From positions 1 through 63,428 of the forward strand of contig JBAXOA010000013.1 in NCBI GenBank assembly GCA_037133495.1: a DNA stretch of 63,428 bases, in the 5' to 3' direction. The translations under genes and the position numbers were made by a program. Positions within the stretch are counted from its first letter, which is position 1. Every line of letters begins with the position of its first letter. This stretch comes from JAAFHB01 sp037133495 (GTDB lineage: Bacteria; Bacteroidota; Bacteroidia; Bacteroidales; Prolixibacteraceae). Under the pieces are notes generated by a model that did not search any database, was not told where the DNA came from, and saw only the letters and a list, made by a program, of their open reading frames with translations. Of this stretch, positions 51,790 through 59,616 are shown piece by piece.

Positions 51790-51801
51790 GCAAACGTTTG
51801 C
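51790..51801. promoter_or_regulatory. LacI-type operator palindrome upstream of the susC operon
   Basis: GCAAACGTTTGC, identical to the site at 50568-50579, located about 193 bases before the susC start and about 60 bases upstream of the candidate -7 element. The shared word and its place between the regulator and its targets argue for binding by the adjacent LacI-family protein. Confidence 0.7.
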
Positions 51802-51857
51802 GTAAAAATAATCCGGATTTCACAAAAATAGTCATGTTAATTTACGTTAAAAGTAAT

Positions 51858-51865
51858 TTACTTTG
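51858..51865 (+). promoter_or_regulatory. Weak candidate promoter -7 element of the susC operon
   Basis: TTACTTTG differs from TAnnTTTG at one base and has no TTG at -33. It is the best candidate between the operator and susC; a weak core promoter would suit an activator-dependent operon. Confidence 0.3.
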
Positions 51866-51993
51866 TGATGCCAATATGAGCAAGGGAAAGGATTTGTAAA
51901 GGCAAGATATTGATATTCAAATGTTTAATTATTAAAATGCCTGTGAAGGTGAAAAATTTTAACCATGAATTATGAACTATTAATTTGAATCAC

Positions 51994-54954
51994 ATGAAAT
52001 TTGAAATTGTAAAAATGAAAGCGATTTGGTTTTTCCTTTTTGCATTACTGACAATGTCGGTAGCTGCACAACAAAAGGCGATAACCGGAAAAGTAACTGA
52101 TAAGAGCGGATCTCCTATTCCAGGGGTTTCAATTGTTGTTAAAGGAACAGTAATAGGTACCGTTACCGACATGGACGGTAAATTCAATCTTAGTATTCCT
52201 GCTAATTCACAAATACTGTTATTTTCATTTATTGGAATGCAGTCTGTAGCAGAACCGATTGGAAACAAGTCGGCCATAAATATAGTAATGGAAGACGAGG
52301 CCGTTGCGCTTAGCGAAGTTGTAGCCATCGGATATGGAACTGTAAAGAAATCTGACGCGACCGGCGCGGTAAGTACCGTAAGCTCAAAAGATTTTAACAA
52401 GGGCGGTATCACTTCGGCTCAGGATCTGATCGTAGGGAAAAGCGCCGGTGTCGTAATTACGACGGCTGGTGGTGCTCCGGGCAGTGGTTCAACGATCCGC
52501 ATCCGCGGAGGCTCATCCTTGAATGCATCAAACGACCCGCTTGTTATTATAGATGGTGTTCCGCTTGACAATAACAATGTTTCAGGCAGTTCGAACTTTC
52601 TGTCATTTGTGAATCCTAACGATATCGAAACTTTCACGATTCTTAAAGATGCTTCTTCAACCGCTATTTATGGTTCTAGAGCTTCAAATGGTGTCATGTT
52701 AATTACTACCAAAAAAGGTGCTGTTGGCACTCCGATGCAGATCACTTTCAACGGAAATACTTCAGTATCGAATGCAATCAAATTGCTTGATGTTTATTCA
52801 GGCGATCAGCTAAGGCAAATCGCTTTCGACCATAAAGAATTATTTGCAGCCGACTCTTATAATAAACTCGGCAGCTACAACACAAACTGGCAAAAGGAAC
52901 TTTTCCGGCCTGCCGTTTCTCACGATCATAACCTAAGCCTGACAGGAGCCATTAAAAATTTACCTTACCGCGTTTCGCTTGGCTACACGGATCAAAACGG
53001 GATCCTGATGAACACGGAAATGAAAAGATGGACGGGCTCTGTCAGCCTTAATCCTATCCTTCTGAAAGGCGATTTGAAAGTCAATATCAACGCCAAAGGG
53101 ATGAATACGGATCAAAATTTTGGCGATTCCGGAGCATTGGGTTCAGCAACACGCATGGATCCTACTCAACCTGTTACTGACGGAAATGTCAAATCTGCCG
53201 GTTATTTCCAATGGAATAATTACGGTGCTAACCTTGGTACTCCTAATCCGGTTGAGCAGCTGATGATGGCTGACAATAAGTCAGATGTCAAAAGAGGCAT
53301 CGGTAATATCCAGCTGAATTATCGCATCCCATTCGTTTCTGACCTGCACGCGAACCTTAATGTGGCGACCGATTATACTGAAAGTAAAGGTCACAATAAT
53401 CGCCCCACAACTTCTCCGTCAAATCTTACTGCTCCTCTTGCATGGGGCAAGCTAAATAATTACAACGGCAAAAATTACAATAACCTGCTCGATTTCTACC
53501 TCAACTATGCTAAAGATCTGTCGGCTTTGTCGAGCAAGATTGAAGCAACAGGTGGTTACTCTTGGCAACATTTTAAACGCGACGGCAATAGTTATACCCG
53601 TGGAGTTGTCGATGCTACCCATCTCTACCAAAAATCAGATAGTTCCGCTTTTATTACAGAGAATTATTTGGTTTCCTTTTTCGGACGTTTAAATTACACC
53701 CTTTTGAATAAGTATTTACTCACGGTTACCGTTCGCGATGATGGTTCTTCCCGTTTTGCAAAGAAAAATCAGTGGGGACTCTTCCCTTCTGCCGCATTTG
53801 CATGGAAAATCAAGGATGAGTCGTTTCTGAAAAATGTAAATGCAGTTTCCAATATGAAACTAAGATTGGGCTGGGGAGTTACCGGACAACAAGATATAGG
53901 CAATGATTATCCTGCTCAGGCAAGATATATGATGTCATCAGCCGGCAATTATTACCCAATCGGAGGAACATTTCTCCCTACCTTACGTCCAAGTGCTTAT
54001 GATCCTGACATCAAATGGGAACAAACAACTACATCAAATATTGGTTTGGATTTTGGATTTCTGAAAGACCGCATCTCTGGTTCTGTCGATGTGTATAACC
54101 GTGTCACCGACAATCTGTTAAACACCGTAACAGTTCCAAGCGGAAGTAACTTTTCCAATACGTTATTGACCAACGTGGGTAGTCTTGAGAATAAAGGTTT
54201 TGAATTACAGTTGAATGTGACGCCAATCTCGAAGAATGACATGACCCTGACTTTGGGGATGAACTTCACCTATAATCTGAATAAGATTACCAAATTGCTG
54301 ATCTCCGATGATCCTAATTATATTGGAATTCTTTACGGAGACGCATTTACGGGTCAAAAACAAGTGACCAGAGTTGGTTATCCTGCCTATTCCTATTTTC
54401 TGAACAAACAGGTTTATGCGACTGATGGCAGCCCGATAGAAGGTCTGTATGTTGATCTTTCGGGGAAAGGTGGTACCGTGAATGGCAATAATGCTGACAA
54501 GTACATATATAAAAATCCTACCCCTGATTATTTACTTGGCTTTTCTGCCCGTTTTAACTACAAGAAATTTGATATGTCGGCTTCTGCACGTACCAATATT
54601 GGAAACTATGTATACAATCAGGTTGCCGCAACGGCCGCTTACGATCAGATGTACACGAATGGATACTGGCAGAATGAACCAACCTATTTAAGTGCGACAA
54701 AATTCGTAAAAAGACAGTTTACCAGCGATTATTTCGTTGAAAATGCCTCTTTCTTTAAATTGGATAATGTAAGCGCCGGCTACAATTTTGACGATATTTA
54801 TAAGCATTTTAAAATACGTCTTAGTCTGACCGCTCAAAACCTTATGACGATCACAAAATACAAAGGTCTCGACCCTGAAGTTTCTGGTGGTATTGATAAC
54901 AATTTCTACCCAAGACCACGTACTTTCATGTTTGGTGTAAGTATAACCTATTAA
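51994..54954 (+). CDS. susC: SusC-like TonB-dependent maltodextrin transporter
   Basis: The protein is about 986 residues. It has a signal peptide (KAIWFFLFALLTMSVAAQ), a carboxypeptidase-regulatory-like domain (ITGKVTDKSGSPIPGVSIVV), the plug with DPLVIIDGVPLDNNN and STAIYGSRASNGVMLITTKK, and the barrel ending RTFMFGVSITY. Unlike the SusC at 1010-4615 it has no STN domain, consistent with control by the LacI-type protein and not by an anti-sigma factor. SusD, SusE and SusF-like genes and an amylase follow on the same strand, so maltodextrins are the likely cargo. Start ATG 51994 is preferred over TTG 51985; ATG 52015 is also possible. Confidence 0.95.
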   Translation: MKFEIVKMKAIWFFLFALLTMSVAAQQKAITGKVTDKSGSPIPGVSIVVKGTVIGTVTDMDGKFNLSIPANSQILLFSFIGMQSVAEPIGNKSAINIVMEDEAVALSEVVAIGYGTVKKSDATGAVSTVSSKDFNKGGITSAQDLIVGKSAGVVITTAGGAPGSGSTIRIRGGSSLNASNDPLVIIDGVPLDNNNVSGSSNFLSFVNPNDIETFTILKDASSTAIYGSRASNGVMLITTKKGAVGTPMQITFNGNTSVSNAIKLLDVYSGDQLRQIAFDHKELFAADSYNKLGSYNTNWQKELFRPAVSHDHNLSLTGAIKNLPYRVSLGYTDQNGILMNTEMKRWTGSVSLNPILLKGDLKVNINAKGMNTDQNFGDSGALGSATRMDPTQPVTDGNVKSAGYFQWNNYGANLGTPNPVEQLMMADNKSDVKRGIGNIQLNYRIPFVSDLHANLNVATDYTESKGHNNRPTTSPSNLTAPLAWGKLNNYNGKNYNNLLDFYLNYAKDLSALSSKIEATGGYSWQHFKRDGNSYTRGVVDATHLYQKSDSSAFITENYLVSFFGRLNYTLLNKYLLTVTVRDDGSSRFAKKNQWGLFPSAAFAWKIKDESFLKNVNAVSNMKLRLGWGVTGQQDIGNDYPAQARYMMSSAGNYYPIGGTFLPTLRPSAYDPDIKWEQTTTSNIGLDFGFLKDRISGSVDVYNRVTDNLLNTVTVPSGSNFSNTLLTNVGSLENKGFELQLNVTPISKNDMTLTLGMNFTYNLNKITKLLISDDPNYIGILYGDAFTGQKQVTRVGYPAYSYFLNKQVYATDGSPIEGLYVDLSGKGGTVNGNNADKYIYKNPTPDYLLGFSARFNYKKFDMSASARTNIGNYVYNQVAATAAYDQMYTNGYWQNEPTYLSATKFVKRQFTSDYFVENASFFKLDNVSAGYNFDDIYKHFKIRLSLTAQNLMTITKYKGLDPEVSGGIDNNFYPRPRTFMFGVSITY

Positions 54955-54973
54955 TATTCTAATAAATACAGAT

Positions 54974-56608
54974 ATGAATAAAAAGATTTTAATATTAGGA
55001 ATTGTTCTTTCATCAATCATGATTGTATCGTGTGTGAAAGATCTGAATGTAATTCCCAAAGATCCGAATAGCATTTTAGCAGGCAATTTAGGTAATAATC
55101 CTGTTTACATGAAAGAGACGCTGGGTAAAATATATGCCAGTTTCATCATATCCGGACAAGGGAGTAATGGAGGCGATGATATTGCAGCTTCCGACGGTAA
55201 CTTTTTTACTACGACCAGAGCACTTTGGAATGTTCAGGAAATTACTACTGATGAAGCAATCTGCGCATGGGGCGATGTGGGTATTGCCGATTTAAATACT
55301 CAAACATGGAGTGCACAGAATCCATTTCTTACTGCACTTTATCAGCGGTTAAGCCTAAGCGTTACTTATGCCAACGATTTTATCAAAAATACGAAAGGCA
55401 GTACCGATCCTACCGTAATGCAATACAATGCTGAAGCCCGTTTCCTGCGTGCGTTGGCCTATACCTGGGATATGGATCTCTTTGGAAATCCTCCTTTTAC
55501 TACAGATGCTGACGGAGTTGGAAAATTCTTCCCTAAACAATTGGATCCGGATCCTAAAATCGGCAGGGCTAAATTATTTAACTATGTTGTTTCAGAATTG
55601 CATGCTATCGAAACGAAATTAGGCGAACCTGGTTTCTCATATCCACAAGCCGACAAAGCTGCATGCTGGATGTTACTGGCCAGGGTTTACCTCAATGCTC
55701 AGGTTTTTACCGGCACTGCAAAATGGGACAGCTGTAAAATCTATTGCGACAAAGTAATAGGCAGCGGCAAATATTCGTTGGCTACCAACTACAGGCAAAA
55801 CTTCAGTGCAGACAATGATGGCAAGCACAACCCTGAAATGATTTTTGCATGGGAACAAGATGGTGTTAATACTCAAGGTTATGTAGGCACTACTTTTCTT
55901 ATCGAATCAAGCAGCGACGCTACTTATATCCGGGCAGAAGATTATCATGGTCTGACTTCAAACACCAACTGGAATGGAAACAGAGCCAGAAAACAATTTA
56001 TGAATGTTTTGGTCGATACACTGGCAACTTATGGTAATGTGCAAGTACCGGCAAGCGATTTAACATTTGCACAAGCCAAAGATAAACGCGTCTACTTGAA
56101 GATGAAGAAAAGCATGGACATACCTAGTCCTTCGGCAAGTGGTGATTACGGAATCGGCGTATATAAATTTACAGCGAAAAATACCGATGGGACAAAAGCT
56201 GCGAATTACAATCCTGCTTTTGCATCCACAGACTTTCCGGTTTTCCGTTTAGCAGATGCTTACCTTATGAGGGCTGAGGCATTATTCAATTTAAGCGATG
56301 CCGCTAATGCGGTTAAAGATATCAACATCGTAAGAACAAGAGCTTTTGGAAATGCAACCGGAAACATTACTGCCGGTCAGCTGACAGCAAAATTTCTTTT
56401 GGATGAACGCGGACGTGAATTCTACTACGAGGCTCAAAGACGTACAGATTTAGTTCGTTTTGGAAAATTCACAGATGGTTCTTACAACTGGGCATGGAAA
56501 GGGAACACAATTAATGGTGCCAATACAGATAAACATCTGAATATTTTCCCCATTCCGGGTGACGAAGTATCTGCTAATCCAAATATTAAGCAAAATACTG
56601 GTTATTAA
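54974..56608 (+). CDS. susD: SusD-like starch/maltodextrin-binding lipoprotein
   Basis: The 544-residue protein has a lipoprotein signal (ILGIVLSSIMIVSC, cysteine near 20) and the RagB/SusD pattern: VKDLNVIPKDPNS, EARFLRALAYTWDMDLFG (about 150-167), AACWMLLARVYLNAQVF, and the C-terminal RLADAYLMRAEALFNLSDAA plus LDERGREFYYEAQRRTDLVRF. It caps the SusC channel on the cell surface and binds alpha-glucan. It lies 19 bases downstream of susC and 19 bases upstream of the SusE-like gene, within one operon. Confidence 0.96.
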   Translation: MNKKILILGIVLSSIMIVSCVKDLNVIPKDPNSILAGNLGNNPVYMKETLGKIYASFIISGQGSNGGDDIAASDGNFFTTTRALWNVQEITTDEAICAWGDVGIADLNTQTWSAQNPFLTALYQRLSLSVTYANDFIKNTKGSTDPTVMQYNAEARFLRALAYTWDMDLFGNPPFTTDADGVGKFFPKQLDPDPKIGRAKLFNYVVSELHAIETKLGEPGFSYPQADKAACWMLLARVYLNAQVFTGTAKWDSCKIYCDKVIGSGKYSLATNYRQNFSADNDGKHNPEMIFAWEQDGVNTQGYVGTTFLIESSSDATYIRAEDYHGLTSNTNWNGNRARKQFMNVLVDTLATYGNVQVPASDLTFAQAKDKRVYLKMKKSMDIPSPSASGDYGIGVYKFTAKNTDGTKAANYNPAFASTDFPVFRLADAYLMRAEALFNLSDAANAVKDINIVRTRAFGNATGNITAGQLTAKFLLDERGREFYYEAQRRTDLVRFGKFTDGSYNWAWKGNTINGANTDKHLNIFPIPGDEVSANPNIKQNTGY

Positions 56609-56627
56609 TCTTTAAAATTTTAGAACA

Positions 56628-57668
56628 ATGAATAAGAAAATACTTATATATGTAACTTTCATTGGGTTGCTCGGTCTTTTGTCTAATTGCAAAAAGGATG
56701 AAACACAAGTCGTTATCCTGGCCAGCCCAATTGCTCCGTCGATTCAGACGGTACCCGATCTGACACTTTTAAGGACTAACGGAACAAAAACACTCACATT
56801 TGTGGGTACTGCCGTTAATCCCGGATTTCAGGCTTCGGCCACTTATTACCTGGAAGCATGTGCCAAAGGGAATAATTTTGTAGATGTCATCTCACTCTTA
56901 AGTGGTGTCACTGATACCCAAATGTCAATAACAGTGAGTGACATGAACGGCATTTTACTGAAAAAATTCCCGGCCGATCAGGTTTCGGCTGTTGACTTCC
57001 GCATCCGGTCTGTATTGTCTGTTGATGCCGGAACGGGTGCCAAGCCGATGGTTTATAGTTCTGACATTAAATCTGTTAATGTAACTGTTTATGGTTTGCC
57101 ACGATTGGATATCATCGGATCAGGGATTACTCAGAAAATAGAATCTGCGTTGGGCGACGGTAAATATGCGGGTTTTGTCAAACTGGATAAAACCAAACCA
57201 TTTACCCTGAAAGATCCGGATGCAAATATTGTTTATGGGAACACAGCCGCGAAACTGGCAGTCAATGGCACCGCCATCACACCTGCAGATAATGGCTGGT
57301 ATAAAATTGTTGCCGATACAAAAGCACTTACCTATACTGTCGATCCTTATATGATTGGTCTTATTGGTGATGCAACTCCAAATTCATGGAATTCTCCTGA
57401 TTCAAAAATGGATTATGATGCTGCACAAGGTTGCTGGTATATTACCATCGGTCTCACAAATGCAATGATAAAATTCAGGCTAAACGATGGTTGGGCAACC
57501 AACTGGGGTGGCAAAGGCTCCGGAGACGGAACTGCTGATAATTATTCGGATGCAACTACAGTTCCATTAAACGCTGGCGGAAAAAATATTGGCCTTAACG
57601 GAGGAGCGGGAAATTACACAATCAAGTTATTCATCCCTGAGATGAAAGCAACAGTTGTTAAGAACTAA
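56628..57668 (+). CDS. susE: SusE-like surface starch-binding lipoprotein
   Basis: The 346-residue protein has a lipoprotein signal (LLGLLSNCKKDE, cysteine near 21). An N-terminal SusE domain of the Ig-like type follows (about 25-160: TVPDLTLLRTNGTKTLTF), with FRIRSVL and SDIKSVNVTVYGLPRL. Further along are two starch-binding modules typical of SusE/SusF, the last with GLIGDATPNSWNSPDSKMDY, WYITIGLTNAMIKFRLNDGW and NWGGKGSGDG. These domains hold alpha-glucan near the SusCD complex. Adjacent to susD and followed after 5 bases by the SusF-like gene. Confidence 0.92.
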   Translation: MNKKILIYVTFIGLLGLLSNCKKDETQVVILASPIAPSIQTVPDLTLLRTNGTKTLTFVGTAVNPGFQASATYYLEACAKGNNFVDVISLLSGVTDTQMSITVSDMNGILLKKFPADQVSAVDFRIRSVLSVDAGTGAKPMVYSSDIKSVNVTVYGLPRLDIIGSGITQKIESALGDGKYAGFVKLDKTKPFTLKDPDANIVYGNTAAKLAVNGTAITPADNGWYKIVADTKALTYTVDPYMIGLIGDATPNSWNSPDSKMDYDAAQGCWYITIGLTNAMIKFRLNDGWATNWGGKGSGDGTADNYSDATTVPLNAGGKNIGLNGGAGNYTIKLFIPEMKATVVKN

Positions 57669-57673
57669 TTTTT

Positions 57674-59551
57674 ATGAAAAATTTTAAAAATGATATTTTT
57701 ATGAAAAGAATGTCCATATATAGAATATTGGTCGTCCTTGTTATTGCGACAACTCTTTTTGCCGCATGCACAAAGGAAAAGACAGAGGTAAAACTGGCGC
57801 AAAAGCTGTCAACCTCGCAATTGTTAAATGTAAAATCTGATTCTGCTACTGTTGTTGGGTTCGTAGTTGCAGCCGGTGATGGTTTTTTCGAAAAAGGGGT
57901 ATGTTATAATACGGCAACTGCTCCTACTATCGCTAACACGAAAGTTGTGTTTACCGCTCAATCCACTATGGCTACTTATACCGTGAAACTGGGTGGTCTG
58001 GCTTATGCGACCAAATATTATGCGCGTGCTTATGCTACAGGTGCAAATGGCACCCTGTATGGTGAAGAAGTTACTTTCACAACTTTGCCCGTGATACCAA
58101 CGGTGAGTACTCCCGCTATTACAGCTGTTACGGGTAAAACTGCCACAGGTGGCGGCAACGTCACTATAACAGGCGGTGCTGCTGTAACAGCCCGTGGAGT
58201 TTGCTTTGGCACTGCACATGCTCCAACAACTGCAGCTAGCAAAACCTCTGACGGTACAGGAGCAGGTGCGTTTGTGAGCGCTCTTGCCGGTTTGAAAGGA
58301 AATACCACTTATTATGTAAGGTCTTATGCCACGAACACTGCTGGCACAGGTTATGGCCTTGAAGTAGCCTTTACTACCCCGGTCGATTTACCAGTAGTCA
58401 CAACCGCTGCTGTTACAGGAACTACGAAAGTTACAGCTATTTCGGGTGGTGAAGTTACCTATGACGGTGGTGGTGTTATCTCGACCCGAGGACTTGCCTG
58501 GAGCACCAATGCCAGTCCTTCCATTACGGACAATAATATTGTTGGAGGTACCGGAACCGGTGCTTTTGTGAGCAACCTTACCGGTCTGGTAAAATATACA
58601 ACTTACCATATCCGAGCATATGCTACAAACAGCGCAGGAACTGCCTACGGTAGTGATGTTCAATTTACTACATTATCTGATATCCTTACCTGGAATATTC
58701 CCGGCGATTACGTCGGCGCAAGCTATCCTGGTTCAACTTTAGCCAACTGGTCTCCTGACAAATCTCCGCAAGTGATAAGTACCATCTCCGCAGGCGACAA
58801 ACTTGAAGGTTACGTTTATATGGCAAATGCTTCCAACAGTTGGAAATTTGCTACTCAGCCTAACTGGAATGGCCCTAACTATGGCGACGGTGGTGCAGGC
58901 AAATTAGATGCCAATGGCGGAAATATGAGTTCTGCAAAAGGTTATTACAAATTAAATGCGGATGCTACAGCCATGACCTATACTGCAGTTGCAACTGTAT
59001 GGGGTGTTATCGGCGATGCAACGCCGGGCGGCTGGGGTGCGCAAACGAATATGACTTATATTCCCACTGCGCAAACCTTCTCTTTAGGTGTTCATATGAC
59101 AAGTGGTGCAGCTTTTAAATTCAGAGGAACTTCTGACTGGAGTGTCAATTATGGCAGCGATGCCGCAAATGGAACTGCTTTAAATGCGGGCGGTGCCAAT
59201 ATCGCGGTCACCAATACTGCTGATTATGCAATTACGTTGGATTTGAGTCATCCGAATGTATATACCTATAGTGCCAATACCTGGGGTTTAGTGGGTGCTT
59301 TTACCAATTGGAGCGGTAATCCCGATGTAGATATGACCTGGGATTCTGTCAATCATGTTTTCACTGCAACTGCAAGTATAATTGCTGCAGGCGAATGGAA
59401 ATTCAGAGCAAATCATGACTGGGGTGTGAATTTTGGTGGCACTCTTGATGCCCTAACTCAGGGTGGAGGCAATCTTAACTTTGCCACACCAGGAAATTAC
59501 ACGGTTACATTAGATCCATGGGCTCGTAAAGCAACTGTTACTAAAAATTAA
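57674..59551 (+). CDS. SusF-like surface lipoprotein with fibronectin-like repeats and starch-binding modules
   Basis: The 625-residue protein has a lipoprotein signal ending LFAACTKEK (cysteine near 32, or 23 if translation begins at the internal ATG 57701). Three repeats of roughly 85 residues follow (about 45-335), each ending in a YATNxxGTxYGxxVxFTT motif. They resemble fibronectin type III-like surface repeats, unlike classic SusF, which begins with a single Ig-like domain. After that come SusE/SusF-type starch-binding modules with WGVIGDATPGGWGAQTNM, AFKFRGTSDWSVNYG and FRANHDWGVNFGG. Three modules can be counted, the first degenerate (about 345-440). The mix of adhesive-like repeats and glucan-binding modules is distinctive. 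Confidence 0.88.
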   Translation: MKNFKNDIFMKRMSIYRILVVLVIATTLFAACTKEKTEVKLAQKLSTSQLLNVKSDSATVVGFVVAAGDGFFEKGVCYNTATAPTIANTKVVFTAQSTMATYTVKLGGLAYATKYYARAYATGANGTLYGEEVTFTTLPVIPTVSTPAITAVTGKTATGGGNVTITGGAAVTARGVCFGTAHAPTTAASKTSDGTGAGAFVSALAGLKGNTTYYVRSYATNTAGTGYGLEVAFTTPVDLPVVTTAAVTGTTKVTAISGGEVTYDGGGVISTRGLAWSTNASPSITDNNIVGGTGTGAFVSNLTGLVKYTTYHIRAYATNSAGTAYGSDVQFTTLSDILTWNIPGDYVGASYPGSTLANWSPDKSPQVISTISAGDKLEGYVYMANASNSWKFATQPNWNGPNYGDGGAGKLDANGGNMSSAKGYYKLNADATAMTYTAVATVWGVIGDATPGGWGAQTNMTYIPTAQTFSLGVHMTSGAAFKFRGTSDWSVNYGSDAANGTALNAGGANIAVTNTADYAITLDLSHPNVYTYSANTWGLVGAFTNWSGNPDVDMTWDSVNHVFTATASIIAAGEWKFRANHDWGVNFGGTLDALTQGGGNLNFATPGNYTVTLDPWARKATVTKN

Positions 59552-59563
59552 TTATCGATTAAT

Positions 59564-59605
59564 AAAGGCTTACCTGCTGATTAAATGCGGGTAAGCCTTT
59601 TTTTA
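59564..59605 (+). terminator. Intrinsic terminator between the SusF-like gene and the amylase gene
   Basis: The stem AAAGGCTTACC...GGTAAGCCTTT has an extra GC/GC pair in the arms and a loop of about 10 bases, followed by seven T. It begins 13 bases after the SusF-like stop and ends 12 bases before the amylase ATG. The amylase may therefore depend on partial readthrough. Confidence 0.8.
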
Positions 59606-59616
59606 TTTCAATCATC

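Larger units (their letters stand above)
51610..51993. other. Regulatory region between the lacI and susC genes
   Basis: This 384-base gap holds no open frame that looks like a gene. It contains the operator palindrome at 51790-51801, a short inverted repeat ATGTT-gtat-AACAT at 51757-51770 that is also a possible regulator site, and a weak -7-like TTACTTTG at 51858-51865. The leader of susC would therefore be about 120 bases. Confidence 0.55.
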
